DNA from: Gammaproteobacteria bacterium
GTDB taxonomy: Bacteria; Pseudomonadota; Gammaproteobacteria; Enterobacterales; Alteromonadaceae
DNA length: 8,444 nt
Reading direction: 5' to 3'
Assembly (NCBI GenBank): GCA_027484495.1
Contig: JAIXSW010000313.1
Location: forward strand, 1-8,444
The position numbers and the translations under genes are program-made. Shown piece after piece: positions 1 through 6,900 of the stretch. Within the stretch, counting starts at the first letter, position 1. Every line of letters begins with the position of its first letter. The notes below the pieces were generated by a model. The model searched no databases. It saw nothing but the letters and a program-made list of their open reading frames with translations, and was not told where the DNA came from.

Positions 1-677
1 ACCGCAAGACCCAGCGCATCCAACACCATCTTAATCGACAGTTTGCTCCAGTCAGGCGTAATGAAATACATCACACCTTCCATCGCACCCGGCAAACTCA
101 GGCTGCGGTAGACCAGAAATAACATCAGAATAAACAAGCCAGGCATCAGCACTTTACAAATTCGTTCGATACCCGCTTGCACGCCCGCGACCACAATCAC
201 AGCAGTCACGACCATAAAACCGGCGGTGTAGATGATCGATGCAGTCGGATCGGCAATAAAGTTAGTAAAGGTATCACTGAGTACTTTGGCGTCAGTGGTC
301 AGAATATCGCCTTTGACCGCTTCGACGATGTAAGCAATGGTCCAGCCACCTACGACGCAATAAAAGCCGAGAATTAAATAGACACAGAGCACCGAGATCC
401 AACCGGCCCAATGCCATTTACCTTTGCCCAGTGCCCGGTAAGCCGAGGTTGCTGATTTTTTGGCGCTGCGGCCAATCATCATTTCGGCCAGCATCATCAC
501 GACACCGACAGAAAACACGCAAGCCAGATACACCAGCAAAAATACGCCGCCGCCATTGGCGCCGGCAACATAAGGGAATTTCCAGATTGCGCCCAGGCCT
601 ACTGCAGAGCCGGCCGCGGCGAGGATAAAGCCGATGCGTGAGCCCCAGTTGCCCCGGGCAATTAATTGATCAGTCAT
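1..677 (-). CDS. NSS-family sodium-dependent amino acid transporter (5' half, cut by window edge)
   Basis: This is an inner-membrane secondary transporter of the neurotransmitter:sodium symporter family (LeuT/MhsT/TnaT type), which takes up amino acids or related compounds with Na+. The 225 codons present run from ATG at 677 to the window edge. The protein begins MTDQLIARGNWGSRIGFILA and continues into the family signature in TM1 (GSAVGLG, residues 23-29; KFPY, 33-36), then the NGGG motif (41-44). TM3 carries Tyr106, which aligns with LeuT Tyr108 of the substrate site. GVQAGIER (165-172) and the LPGAMEG segment (196-202) are also typical. Family members are about 440-510 residues, so roughly half is missing. 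The Na2 ligands Gly23 and Val26 are kept, but Ala30 stands where LeuT has the Na1 ligand Asn27. The gene is divergent from the solute-binding protein. Family assignment is firm; the substrate cannot be read from the sequence. Confidence 0.95.
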   Translation of the reverse strand, partial: MTDQLIARGNWGSRIGFILAAAGSAVGLGAIWKFPYVAGANGGGVFLLVYLACVFSVGVVMMLAEMMIGRSAKKSATSAYRALGKGKWHWAGWISVLCVYLILGFYCVVGGWTIAYIVEAVKGDILTTDAKVLSDTFTNFIADPTASIIYTAGFMVVTAVIVVAGVQAGIERICKVLMPGLFILMLFLVYRSLSLPGAMEGVMYFITPDWSKLSIKMVLDALGLA

Positions 678-717
678 GATGTTCTCGTCGGTGAATCATT
701 CGTTTTAATAATTATGT

Positions 718-734
718 GGGTTGGCGGGCAACCC
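718..734. repeat. small inverted repeat in the transporter 5' leader
   Basis: GGGTTG (718-723) and CAACCC (729-734) are exact complements separated by five bases (GCGGG). The hairpin lies about 40 bases upstream of the transporter start, inside the presumed leader. It could be an operator half or an mRNA hairpin. It has no T tract in either direction, so it is unlikely to be a terminator. Confidence 0.35.
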
Positions 735-774
735 CGGTCCTGCTGTTGCGCAGAAGTCAGACAGAGGCAGCAGC

Positions 775-804
775 AATGTAGAGGAAAGCAGTGGGTAAAT
801 GCAA
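775..804 (-). promoter_or_regulatory. possible sigma-70 promoter for the NSS transporter
   Basis: Read on the minus strand, TTGCAT (804-799) and TACATT (780-775) are separated by 18 bases. They match the -35 consensus at 3 of 6 positions and the -10 consensus at 4 of 6. This would give a leader of about 90 bases before the ATG at 677. The match is weak and no other promoter here stands out, so this is only a candidate. Confidence 0.22.
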
Positions 805-999
805 CCAAAAAACGCTGAGAAAAGCCGGGCAGCGGTTAGCAACAGGTTAGCAATGCTGCAGGTCATTGTTTTCTTCGGCAGCAGGCGTCAGTGCAGGGTT
901 GGACCAGTTTATCCGGTTTTCATTTGCTACAGACAGGTAACATTTGATCGGCTGGCATATCCATAGGATGACAGCTAAGGTTAGATCCGACATTCCATT

Positions 1000-1003
1000 G
1001 GAG
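1000..1003 (+). promoter_or_regulatory. ribosome binding site that decides the start of the solute-binding protein
   Basis: GGAG lies nine bases upstream of ATG 1013. The in-frame ATGs at 944 and 968 have no comparable purine-rich element, and starting there would bury the signal peptide behind 15-23 polar residues. Confidence 0.6.
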
Positions 1004-1012
1004 CGGCAATGC

Positions 1013-1756
1013 ATGCGGAATTGGTGGTGGTTTATTCTCTGGTGCTGGTTGAGCCCGGCCACTGCCACGACGGTGGTGACTTTGTATGCGTATCATAGTG
1101 CGCCGCCTTTTGTGATCAACGCAGAGAATGAAACCGGGTTGAATTATGATCTGATCCGCGCGCTACAGCAGGAACTTGGCGATCAGTATCAGCTTAATTT
1201 GCAGTTAATCAGCCGGCCGGAACTGAATCAGCGGCTGGCGGCACGGTTGCCGACCATTGCCTTGTGGACTAATCCGGCCTGGTTTGCAGCAGATGCAGAG
1301 CCTTACCTCTGGTCCGGCACTTTATTCAGCGATCGTGAAGTCTTTGTCTCGCCGTACCAACATGCACATAAAATCCAGCAGCTGACTGAACTGACCGGCA
1401 GCCGGATTGGTGCTATCCGCGGTTACAGCTATCCGGGTTTAAATGAGTTGATTGCTGAGGGCAAAGTCCAGCGCATTGATGCCGATTCGGATAAAGAGAA
1501 TCTGGCGCGCTTGCTGGAAAAACAGTTGGAGCATGTAGTGATCACCCGTTCCAGCTTTTTATATTACGGCCGGCAAACCCAATATCTCGGTAAGCTGAAA
1601 ATTACCGGCCAGCCTTATCCGGCCTATCGCCGGCAAATTCTGTTTACCCGGGATTATCAGCAGCTATATCCGCAGTTTGAACAGGCATTGTTGCGACTGA
1701 CGTTGCAGAAATATTGGTTGGACCGGCTCAGTCTGTACGGCTTAAAACCGCTGTAA
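1013..1756 (+). CDS. periplasmic solute-binding protein, SBP_bac_3 (amino-acid-binding) type, orphan
   Basis: A 247-residue secreted protein of the family-3 extracellular solute-binding fold, normally two lobes that close on an amino acid in the periplasm. I chose ATG 1013 over the upstream in-frame ATGs at 944 and 968 because GGAG (1000-1003) lies nine bases before it and the protein then opens with a signal peptide: an Arg at 2, a hydrophobic core with five Trp in residues 4-12, and an Ala-Thr-Ala cleavage motif at 16-18. The mature part starts with a beta strand and a Tyr-x-x-x-Pro-Pro-Phe segment (about 27-33). GLNYDLIRALQQELG (42-56) follows, then a hinge-type segment LTGSRIGAIRGYSYPGL (127-143). 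The T-x-x-R motif that binds the substrate carboxylate in many amino acid binders is not evident; the matching region reads WTNPAWFAAD (85-94). No ABC permease or ATPase lies nearby, so it may be a sensor-like or orphan binder. The stop is followed at once by a second in-frame stop (TAATAG). Confidence 0.85.
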   Translation: MRNWWWFILWCWLSPATATTVVTLYAYHSAPPFVINAENETGLNYDLIRALQQELGDQYQLNLQLISRPELNQRLAARLPTIALWTNPAWFAADAEPYLWSGTLFSDREVFVSPYQHAHKIQQLTELTGSRIGAIRGYSYPGLNELIAEGKVQRIDADSDKENLARLLEKQLEHVVITRSSFLYYGRQTQYLGKLKITGQPYPAYRRQILFTRDYQQLYPQFEQALLRLTLQKYWLDRLSLYGLKPL

Positions 1757-1832
1757 TAGCAGCCTGTCGCTGCTTGCAGGCGCGCGGACGCCTCAGTACA
1801 CTGGCGCCCCCACCGTCATGGACCATATACCA

Positions 1833-2525
1833 ATGCGTTTAGATAAATTTGTCTGTGATTGCACCGGACTGACGCGGAGTCAGGCCGGCAAACTGATCCG
1901 TCAGGGCGAGATCCTGCTCAATGGTGTGCTGTGCAAGCAGCCCGCGCAGCAAATCAAAGACAGCGATGTCGTCTTACTGGACGATGAACCGCTGCAACTG
2001 ACCGGGCCGCGTTATATCCTGCTGCATAAACCAGCCGGGTATGTCTGCTCAACCGACGATCCCGATCACAATACCGTATTTGTGCTGTTAGAAGAGCCCA
2101 ACGCTGACAAACTGCATACCGTCGGCCGGTTGGATTTGGATACCACTGGCTTGCTGCTGATCACCGATGATGGTCAGTGGTCGCATAAGATCAGCAGCCC
2201 GAAACATCAGTGCGCCAAGACGTATCGCGCCTGGTTGGCCGATCCGGTCGAAGACAGCGCCATCGCTATGTTTGCCGAAGGGGTGATGCTACGCGGCGAA
2301 AAAGATCTGACCAAACCGGCGCAACTGGAAATCGTCAGCCCGACCGAATGCCTGTTGACCATTCACGAAGGCCGTTATCATCAGGTCAAACGCATGTTTG
2401 CTGCCCTTGGCAATAAAGTGGTACGGCTGCACCGCGAACGCGTGGGATCGTTGCAACTGGATGATGGCCTTGCCGAAGGCGAGTATCGTTTTCTGAGCGC
2501 GGACGAAGTCGCGTCATTTAAGTAA
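1833..2525 (+). CDS. rsuA: 16S rRNA pseudouridine(516) synthase RsuA
   Basis: Converts U516 of 16S rRNA to pseudouridine during small-subunit assembly in the cytoplasm. From ATG 1833 the protein has 230 residues, against about 231 for E. coli RsuA, and begins MRLDKF exactly as the family does. An in-frame ATG at 1818 would add five residues (MDHIP) and has no better ribosome binding site. Residues 1-45 form the S4-type RNA-binding domain (SQAGKLIRQGEILLNG). The catalytic domain follows, with GYVCSTDDPDH (69-79), the active-site motif GRLDLDTTG with catalytic Asp101, the EKDLTKPA segment, and EGRYHQVKRMFAALGN near the C-terminus. These blocks match RsuA itself better than RluB, RluE or RluF. 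The gene begins 76 bases after the solute-binding protein with no clear terminator between them, so co-transcription is possible. It ends just before a strong inverted repeat. Confidence 0.96.
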   Translation: MRLDKFVCDCTGLTRSQAGKLIRQGEILLNGVLCKQPAQQIKDSDVVLLDDEPLQLTGPRYILLHKPAGYVCSTDDPDHNTVFVLLEEPNADKLHTVGRLDLDTTGLLLITDDGQWSHKISSPKHQCAKTYRAWLADPVEDSAIAMFAEGVMLRGEKDLTKPAQLEIVSPTECLLTIHEGRYHQVKRMFAALGNKVVRLHRERVGSLQLDDGLAEGEYRFLSADEVASFK

Positions 2526-2542
2526 GCTTCTAATGTATATTG

Positions 2543-2579
2543 AGTATTTAACCCTGACTAAGCGTCAGGGTTAAATACT
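2543..2579 (+). terminator. inverted-repeat terminator after rsuA
   Basis: A perfect 16-bp stem pairs AGTATTTAACCCTGAC (2543-2558) with its exact complement (2564-2579) around a five-base loop (TAAGC). It begins 17 bases after the rsuA stop. The stem is AU-rich at its base, and only a short T run (2579-2581) follows, so termination may be moderate. Its position argues that the efflux operon has its own promoter. Confidence 0.75.
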
Positions 2580-2671
2580 TTGCGGTTTGCCCCAACAATC
2601 CCACATCATTTGTTATCGACTGATTTTTTTTAATCTGGTTTTTCGGCTGGATCCAGCGATAGGCATGCCAC

Positions 2672-2700
2672 TTTCTAATTAGAATTTTCTAATATATACT
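2672..2700 (+). promoter_or_regulatory. probable promoter of the RND efflux operon
   Basis: TATACT (2695-2700) is a good -10 hexamer in the most AT-rich stretch of the window. At 17 bases upstream lies TTTCTA (2672-2677), a poor -35 element, which suggests activator dependence or weak basal expression. A second possible -10, TATATT, lies at 2701-2706. The leader would be about 165 bases long. Confidence 0.4.
2673..2693. promoter_or_regulatory. overlapping palindromes in the efflux operon promoter, possible operator
   Basis: TTCTAATTAGAA (2673-2684) is a perfect 12-bp palindrome. Its right half, ATTAGAA (2678-2684), forms a second inverted repeat with TTCTAAT (2687-2693) across two bases. A further related site, ATCTAAT, lies at 2713-2719. 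The sites overlap the likely -35/-10 region, as expected for a repressor or activator site of an efflux operon. The binding protein is unknown and no regulator gene is in the window. AT-rich DNA produces such palindromes by chance more easily, so confidence is limited. Confidence 0.4.
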
Positions 2701-2751
2701 TATATTAAATTTATCTAATGCAATGTGTGGCGACTATACTGTCCCTGCCTC

Positions 2752-2816
2752 AGGGAACTATGCCAAGGGACTATGCCGGGAAACTAAGCCGGGAAACTAA
2801 GCCAAGGATCTATGCT
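2752..2816 (+). repeat. five 13-bp tandem repeats in the efflux operon leader
   Basis: Five head-to-tail 13-base units occupy 2752-2764, 2765-2777, 2778-2790, 2791-2803 and 2804-2816, with consensus near RRGRAACTAWGCC. Units 3 and 4 (GGGAAACTAAGCC) are identical. A degenerate sixth copy may lie at 2728-2740 (8 of 13 matches to unit 2). The period of 13 is not a multiple of three, so copy-number change would shift any reading frame through it. That argues the stretch is untranslated leader rather than the N-terminus of the adaptor. The array lies between the probable promoter and the ribosome binding site. Confidence 0.85.
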
Positions 2817-2864
2817 AGAGCATCAGCGCATGGAAATGCCACACAGCAGCAACGCAACACATTT

Positions 2865-2869
2865 GGAGG
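2865..2869 (+). promoter_or_regulatory. ribosome binding site of the adaptor gene
   Basis: GGAGG lies four bases before ATG 2874 and ten bases before ATG 2880. Either start is usable and they differ by two residues (Met-Gln). The site rules out ATG 2718 as the main start. Confidence 0.75.
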
Positions 2870-2873
2870 CAAT

Positions 2874-3959
2874 ATGCAGATGAAACGATGGGTCCGGCAA
2901 CTGACAGTCTCAGCCAGCTGGGTTATCAGCGCGATGATGATCACTGTACAGCCCCTGTCAGCGGCCACCACTGACTGGCACACCCTGACGCCGCAGTCGC
3001 AGCCAGTCTGGCTGGAATTACCCGCCTTGGTCGAGGCGGTGGCGCAGTCGACCATTTCGGCACAAACCTCGGGCCGGATCATTGAGCTGCCATTTGATGT
3101 GAACGACCTGGTGCCCCAAGGCGCTGTGGTGGTGCGTTTTACCGATACCGAACAAAAAGCCCGGTTGGCGCAGGCCGAAGCCGCGCTCAGTGAAGCGCAG
3201 GTGCGTTTCACTGAACAGGACAAAGAGCTGAAACGGGTGCAACAAATTCATCAGCAGGGCCTGGTCGCCAAAGCTGCGCTGGATCTGGCGCAGGCCAATT
3301 TTAATGCCGCCAAAGCCCGCCAACAACAAGCCAGCGCCGCTGCCAGTGCCGCGAAAGAACAGCTGGAACAAACCGTGGTGCGCGCACCCTACAGCGGTAT
3401 ATTGCAGCAGCGGCTGGTCGAGCTGGGCGAACTGGCGACGGTCGGTAAACCTTTGTTGGTCGGCCTGAGCCTGGAACACTTACGTTTAACCGCGCAGTTA
3501 CCGCAACAACAATTGCAGGCCGCCCGGCAAAGCAGCGTAGCCGAGCTGCAACTGGCCAATGGCAGTCAGCTCAGTCTGGGCGCGCCGGATCTGACCATCG
3601 CACCGCAAGGCAATGCGCTCAGTCATAGTTTTCTGCTGCGACTGAAATTACCGGTCGCCGATTACAGCGCCCAGCAACTCTATCCGGGCAGCTGGACCAA
3701 ACTGAAACTGCAAACCGGCAGTCAGCAGCAATTACTGTTGCCAGCCAGCGCCGTGTTATGGCGCGGCGAAGTGGCGATGGTGTATCTACAGCAGCCATCC
3801 CGGCCGCAGTTACAACCGGTGCGCGTGCTGCGGATAAATGACCAGCATTATCAAGTGTTATCCGGTCTCAGTGCCGGGCAGAAGATAGCACTGGATGCGC
3901 AAGCGATGCTGCAAAGCCTGCAACCGGCGGCTAATGCTGCAGTGCAGGAGTCACAATAA
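2874..3959 (+). CDS. RND efflux periplasmic adaptor subunit (membrane fusion protein, HlyD/AcrA type)
   Basis: Links an inner-membrane RND permease to an outer-membrane channel in a tripartite pump. The 361-residue protein opens with a signal peptide (basic residues at 4, 5 and 8, hydrophobic core to about 28, cleavage near LSA-A at 28-31). There is no cysteine near the cleavage point, so unlike AcrA it is not a lipoprotein. The lipoyl half-motif ISAQTSGRIIELPFDVNDLV (61-80) is followed by an alpha-helical hairpin (about 90-165) rich in Ala, Gln and Glu, including the KELKRVQQIHQQGLVAKAAL stretch that usually contacts the channel. The second lipoyl half is VVRAPYSGILQQRLVELGEL (168-187), then a beta-barrel domain and a membrane-proximal domain (PASAVLWRGEVAMVYL, 290-305; VLSGLSAGQKIAL, 328-340). 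Its stop overlaps the permease start (TAATG), so the two are translationally coupled. The substrate is not predictable from sequence. Confidence 0.94.
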   Translation: MQMKRWVRQLTVSASWVISAMMITVQPLSAATTDWHTLTPQSQPVWLELPALVEAVAQSTISAQTSGRIIELPFDVNDLVPQGAVVVRFTDTEQKARLAQAEAALSEAQVRFTEQDKELKRVQQIHQQGLVAKAALDLAQANFNAAKARQQQASAAASAAKEQLEQTVVRAPYSGILQQRLVELGELATVGKPLLVGLSLEHLRLTAQLPQQQLQAARQSSVAELQLANGSQLSLGAPDLTIAPQGNALSHSFLLRLKLPVADYSAQQLYPGSWTKLKLQTGSQQQLLLPASAVLWRGEVAMVYLQQPSRPQLQPVRVLRINDQHYQVLSGLSAGQKIALDAQAMLQSLQPAANAAVQESQ

Positions 3960-6900
3960 TGCAACTGGGCATCTCCGGCCGTTTAGCGGCAGCTTTTAAA
4001 CAAAATCAGATCACGCCACTGCTGGCGCTGGTCAGTTTGTTATTGGGGCTGTTTGCGGTGCTGGTCACACCGCGGGAAGAAGAACCGCAAATTGAAGTGA
4101 CATTTGCCAATGTGTTTATTGCGTATCCCGGCGCGTCTGCCGCCATGGTGGAGCAGCAAGTGGCGGTGCCGGCGGAAAAAATCATCGCCGAAATTGCCGG
4201 CGTTAAACATGTGTATTCAGTGTCGGAACCGGGCAGGACCGTGCTGACGGTGCAGTTTGAAGTCGGCGAAAAACGCACCGACGCTTTAGTGCGCCTCTAC
4301 AACGCTTTTTATGCCAAAGCCGACTGGCAACCGGCCGCCGCCAATATTGGCCCTGTACTGATCAAGCCCAAAGGCATCGATGATGTGCCGGTGTTCGCCG
4401 TCACGCTGTGGAGTAAAAACCCGCAGCTTGGCCGCGCTGAATTGCAAGCCGCCGCCAATCTGCTGGAAGAGCAGCTGCAGCAGGTGCCCGGCAGTCGCGA
4501 TATTTACACCATCGGCCGTCAGGCCGAACAGGTCAGTGTGCGGCTGGATCCAGCGCGGTTAGGCGCCTATCAGCTGTCGTTGCCGCAATTAAGTCAGGCG
4601 CTGCAACAAGCAGGGACAGTGCGTAGCAGTCAGGCGATGCTGGCACCGCAACAGCTGGTGCAACTGGAAAGCGGTAGTTTTTTAACCAGTGCGGAGGACG
4701 TGGCGCAGCTGGTGGTGGCGGTGCGTAGCGGCACACAAGGTGAATTGCTGCCGGTTTACTTACGCGACGTTGCCGACATCAGCCACGGTGTGGCTGAGCC
4801 TGATACATACGTGCAGCATCTGCAGCCGGTTGGTGCGGATGGCAGCGCGCAGAGCTCTGCCGCCGTCACTGTAGTGGTGGCGAAACAGCCGGGCTTTAAC
4901 GCAGTGGATGTGACTCAGGCGCTGCAGCAAAAGCTGGCGCAGCTGCAACAGAGTTATTTAAGCCAGGATATCGAACTCAGTATCAGCCGCGATTATGGCC
5001 TGACCGCCAAAGATAAAGCCGACACGCTGATCCACAAACTTGTTTTTGCTACCGCTTCGGTCGTGTTGCTGGTTGGTTTTGCACTCGGCAAACGCGAAGC
5101 CATTGTCGTTGGTGCTGCCGTCGTGATCACGCTGGCACTGACGTTATTCGCGTCCTGGGCCTACGGCTTTACGCTGAACCGGGTGTCGTTGTTTGCGCTG
5201 ATTTTTTCTATCGGTATTTTGGTCGACGATGCGATTGTCGTGGTGGAAAACTTACACCGGCATTGGCTATTGGGCGGAAAACCGTTAGCTGAAGCGGTGC
5301 CGCTGGCGGTCGAAGAGGTCGGCAGCCCGACTATTCTGGCCACTTTTACTGTCATCGCCGCTTTATTGCCGATGGCTTTTGTCAGCGGGCTGATGGGGCC
5401 TTATATGAGCCCTATTCCGCTGAATGCCAGTATGGGCATGCTGATCAGCCTGTTAGTGGCCTTTATTTTCACGCCCTGGTTATTCCTGAAGATGTTTGCC
5501 AATCGCACGCCGACAGCTGGCGCGCACCACGCACAGGATGAAAAACTCGAGCATTTTTTCCGCCGCCTGATGCAACCGATGCTGCGCGCCCGTGCCGGAC
5601 GCAGCAACCGGCTGAAGCTGCTGATTGGCTTATTAGCAGCGATCACGATGTCGGTGCTGCTGGTCACCAGCCAGCAAGTGGTGCTGAAAATGCTGCCGTT
5701 TGATAACAAATCCGAATTTCAGGTCGTGGTGGATTTACCGGAAGGCAGCACGCTGGAGCAAACGCAGGCCGTGCTGAATCAGGTGAGTCAGGCGCTTTTG
5801 ACCTTACCGGAAGTCACCCATTTACAATCCTACGCCGGCACCGCCGCACCAATGAATTTTAATGGCCTGGTCCGGCAATATTATCTGCGTCAGCTGCCGT
5901 GGCAGGGTGACGTGCAGGTCAACCTGCAAGACCGCCATCAACGCGACGAGCAGAGCCATGCCATTGCACTGCGCGTGCGGCCGCTGCTCAGCAAACTCGA
6001 ACAAAGCACCGGTGCCAGCATCAAACTGGTCGAAGTGCCACCCGGACCGCCGGTGATGGCGCCACTGGTCGCCGAAGTTTATGGCCCGGATTATCAGGCG
6101 CAGCTCAAAGCCGCGACGCAGCTGCAACAACAGTTTGCCGCTACACCGCTGCTGGTCGATATCGACAGCACGGTCGAAGCAGCGCAGCCGCGTTGGCAAT
6201 TAGTCGCTGATCAGCAAAAAGCTGCGCTGCTTGGTGTATCGGTTGAGGCGATTAATCAGACGTTGCAGATGGCCGTGTCCGGTCAGACCGCGACTTTCCT
6301 GCGTGATGACCACAAACGTCAGCTGACGCCAGTCGAACTGCAACTGGGTGAAGGTGCACTCGCCAACTGGGCTGCGCTCGGGCAGTTGCCGGTGGTGAGC
6401 CAGAGTGGCCAGCTGATTGCGTTGTCGGAACTGACGCGCAAAGTCGAAACCACGCGGGAAAACACGATTTATCGCAAAGACTTAAGGCCAGTCGTGTTTG
6501 TCACCGCTGATCTGGCTGGTGGCCCGGACAGCCCGCTGTACGGCATGCTCGATGTCAAAGCTGCATTGTCGCAGGGCGACGCTGCGCTGTCGCAACCAAG
6601 CGCTGCGCTTTCTCAACAGAACGCTGCGCTTTCTCAACAGAACGCTGCGCCGGCGCAACATTTGTTCAGTGTGCCAACCGATACCGACCAAATCAGTATT
6701 AAGTGGGACGGCGAGTGGCAAATCACTTTTGAGACCTTCCGCGACATGGGCATCGCTTATGGCGTCGGCCTTATTATGATTTACCTGCTGGTGGTGGCGC
6801 AGTTTAAATCTTACGGCGTGCCGCTGATGATCATGGCGCCGATCCCGCTGACGATTATCGGCATTATGCCGGGCCATTGGCTGCTCGGCGTGCAGTTCAC

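Larger units (their letters stand above)
678..1012. other. divergent intergenic region between the transporter and the solute-binding protein
   Basis: This 335-base stretch separates two divergently transcribed genes and must hold both promoters. I see the short inverted repeat at 718-734 and a weak minus-strand promoter candidate at 775-804. For the plus strand, TTGGAC at 899-904 could be a -35 element, but no good -10 element sits at the right distance. An open frame on the minus strand (847-1068) crosses the start of the solute-binding protein and has no ribosome binding site or recognisable product. I see no RNA gene here. Confidence 0.6.
2580..2873 (+). other. promoter and untranslated leader of the efflux operon
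   Basis: This stretch of about 290 bases between the rsuA terminator and the adaptor start holds the AT-rich promoter region, the overlapping palindromes, the 13-bp repeat array, a six-base-pair hairpin (TCCCTG 2742-2747 with CAGGGA 2751-2756) and a five-base-pair one (ATGCT 2812-2816 with AGCAT 2819-2823). The adaptor frame is open back to an ATG at 2718, but that extension has no ribosome binding site and would place 52 non-hydrophobic residues before the signal peptide, so I treat it as non-coding. A 17-codon frame (2830-2883) could be an upstream ORF. Confidence 0.6.

Noticed and set aside
177..628. Plus-strand open frames at 177-377 and 431-628.
   Set aside because: They lie antisense to the NSS transporter, whose minus-strand frame shows clear family motifs through the same bases.
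944..1012. Longer start for the solute-binding protein at ATG 944 or 968.
   Set aside because: The added residues are polar and precede a proper signal peptide; the ribosome binding site GGAG fits ATG 1013.
847..1068. Minus-strand open frame of 73 codons in the divergent intergenic region.
   Set aside because: No ribosome binding site or family resemblance, and it overlaps the signal peptide region of the solute-binding protein.
1762..1792. Small hairpins between the solute-binding protein and rsuA considered as a terminator.
   Set aside because: Stems are only 4-5 bp and no T tract follows; read-through into rsuA cannot be excluded.
2752..2816. Tandem repeat array considered as a CRISPR or an iteron origin.
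   Set aside because: Units are 13 bases with no unique spacers, so it is not CRISPR. There is no replication initiator gene or DnaA box nearby, so an iteron origin is unlikely.
2718..2873. N-terminal extension of the adaptor from ATG 2718 (52 extra residues).
   Set aside because: It has no ribosome binding site, it runs through a 13-bp repeat array whose period is not a multiple of three, and it would bury the signal peptide. GGAGG at 2865-2869 supports a start at 2874 or 2880.
2810..3479. Two minus-strand open frames (2810-3223 and 3018-3479) over the adaptor gene.
   Set aside because: They are antisense to the adaptor, overlap each other in different frames, and lack ribosome binding sites or recognisable products.
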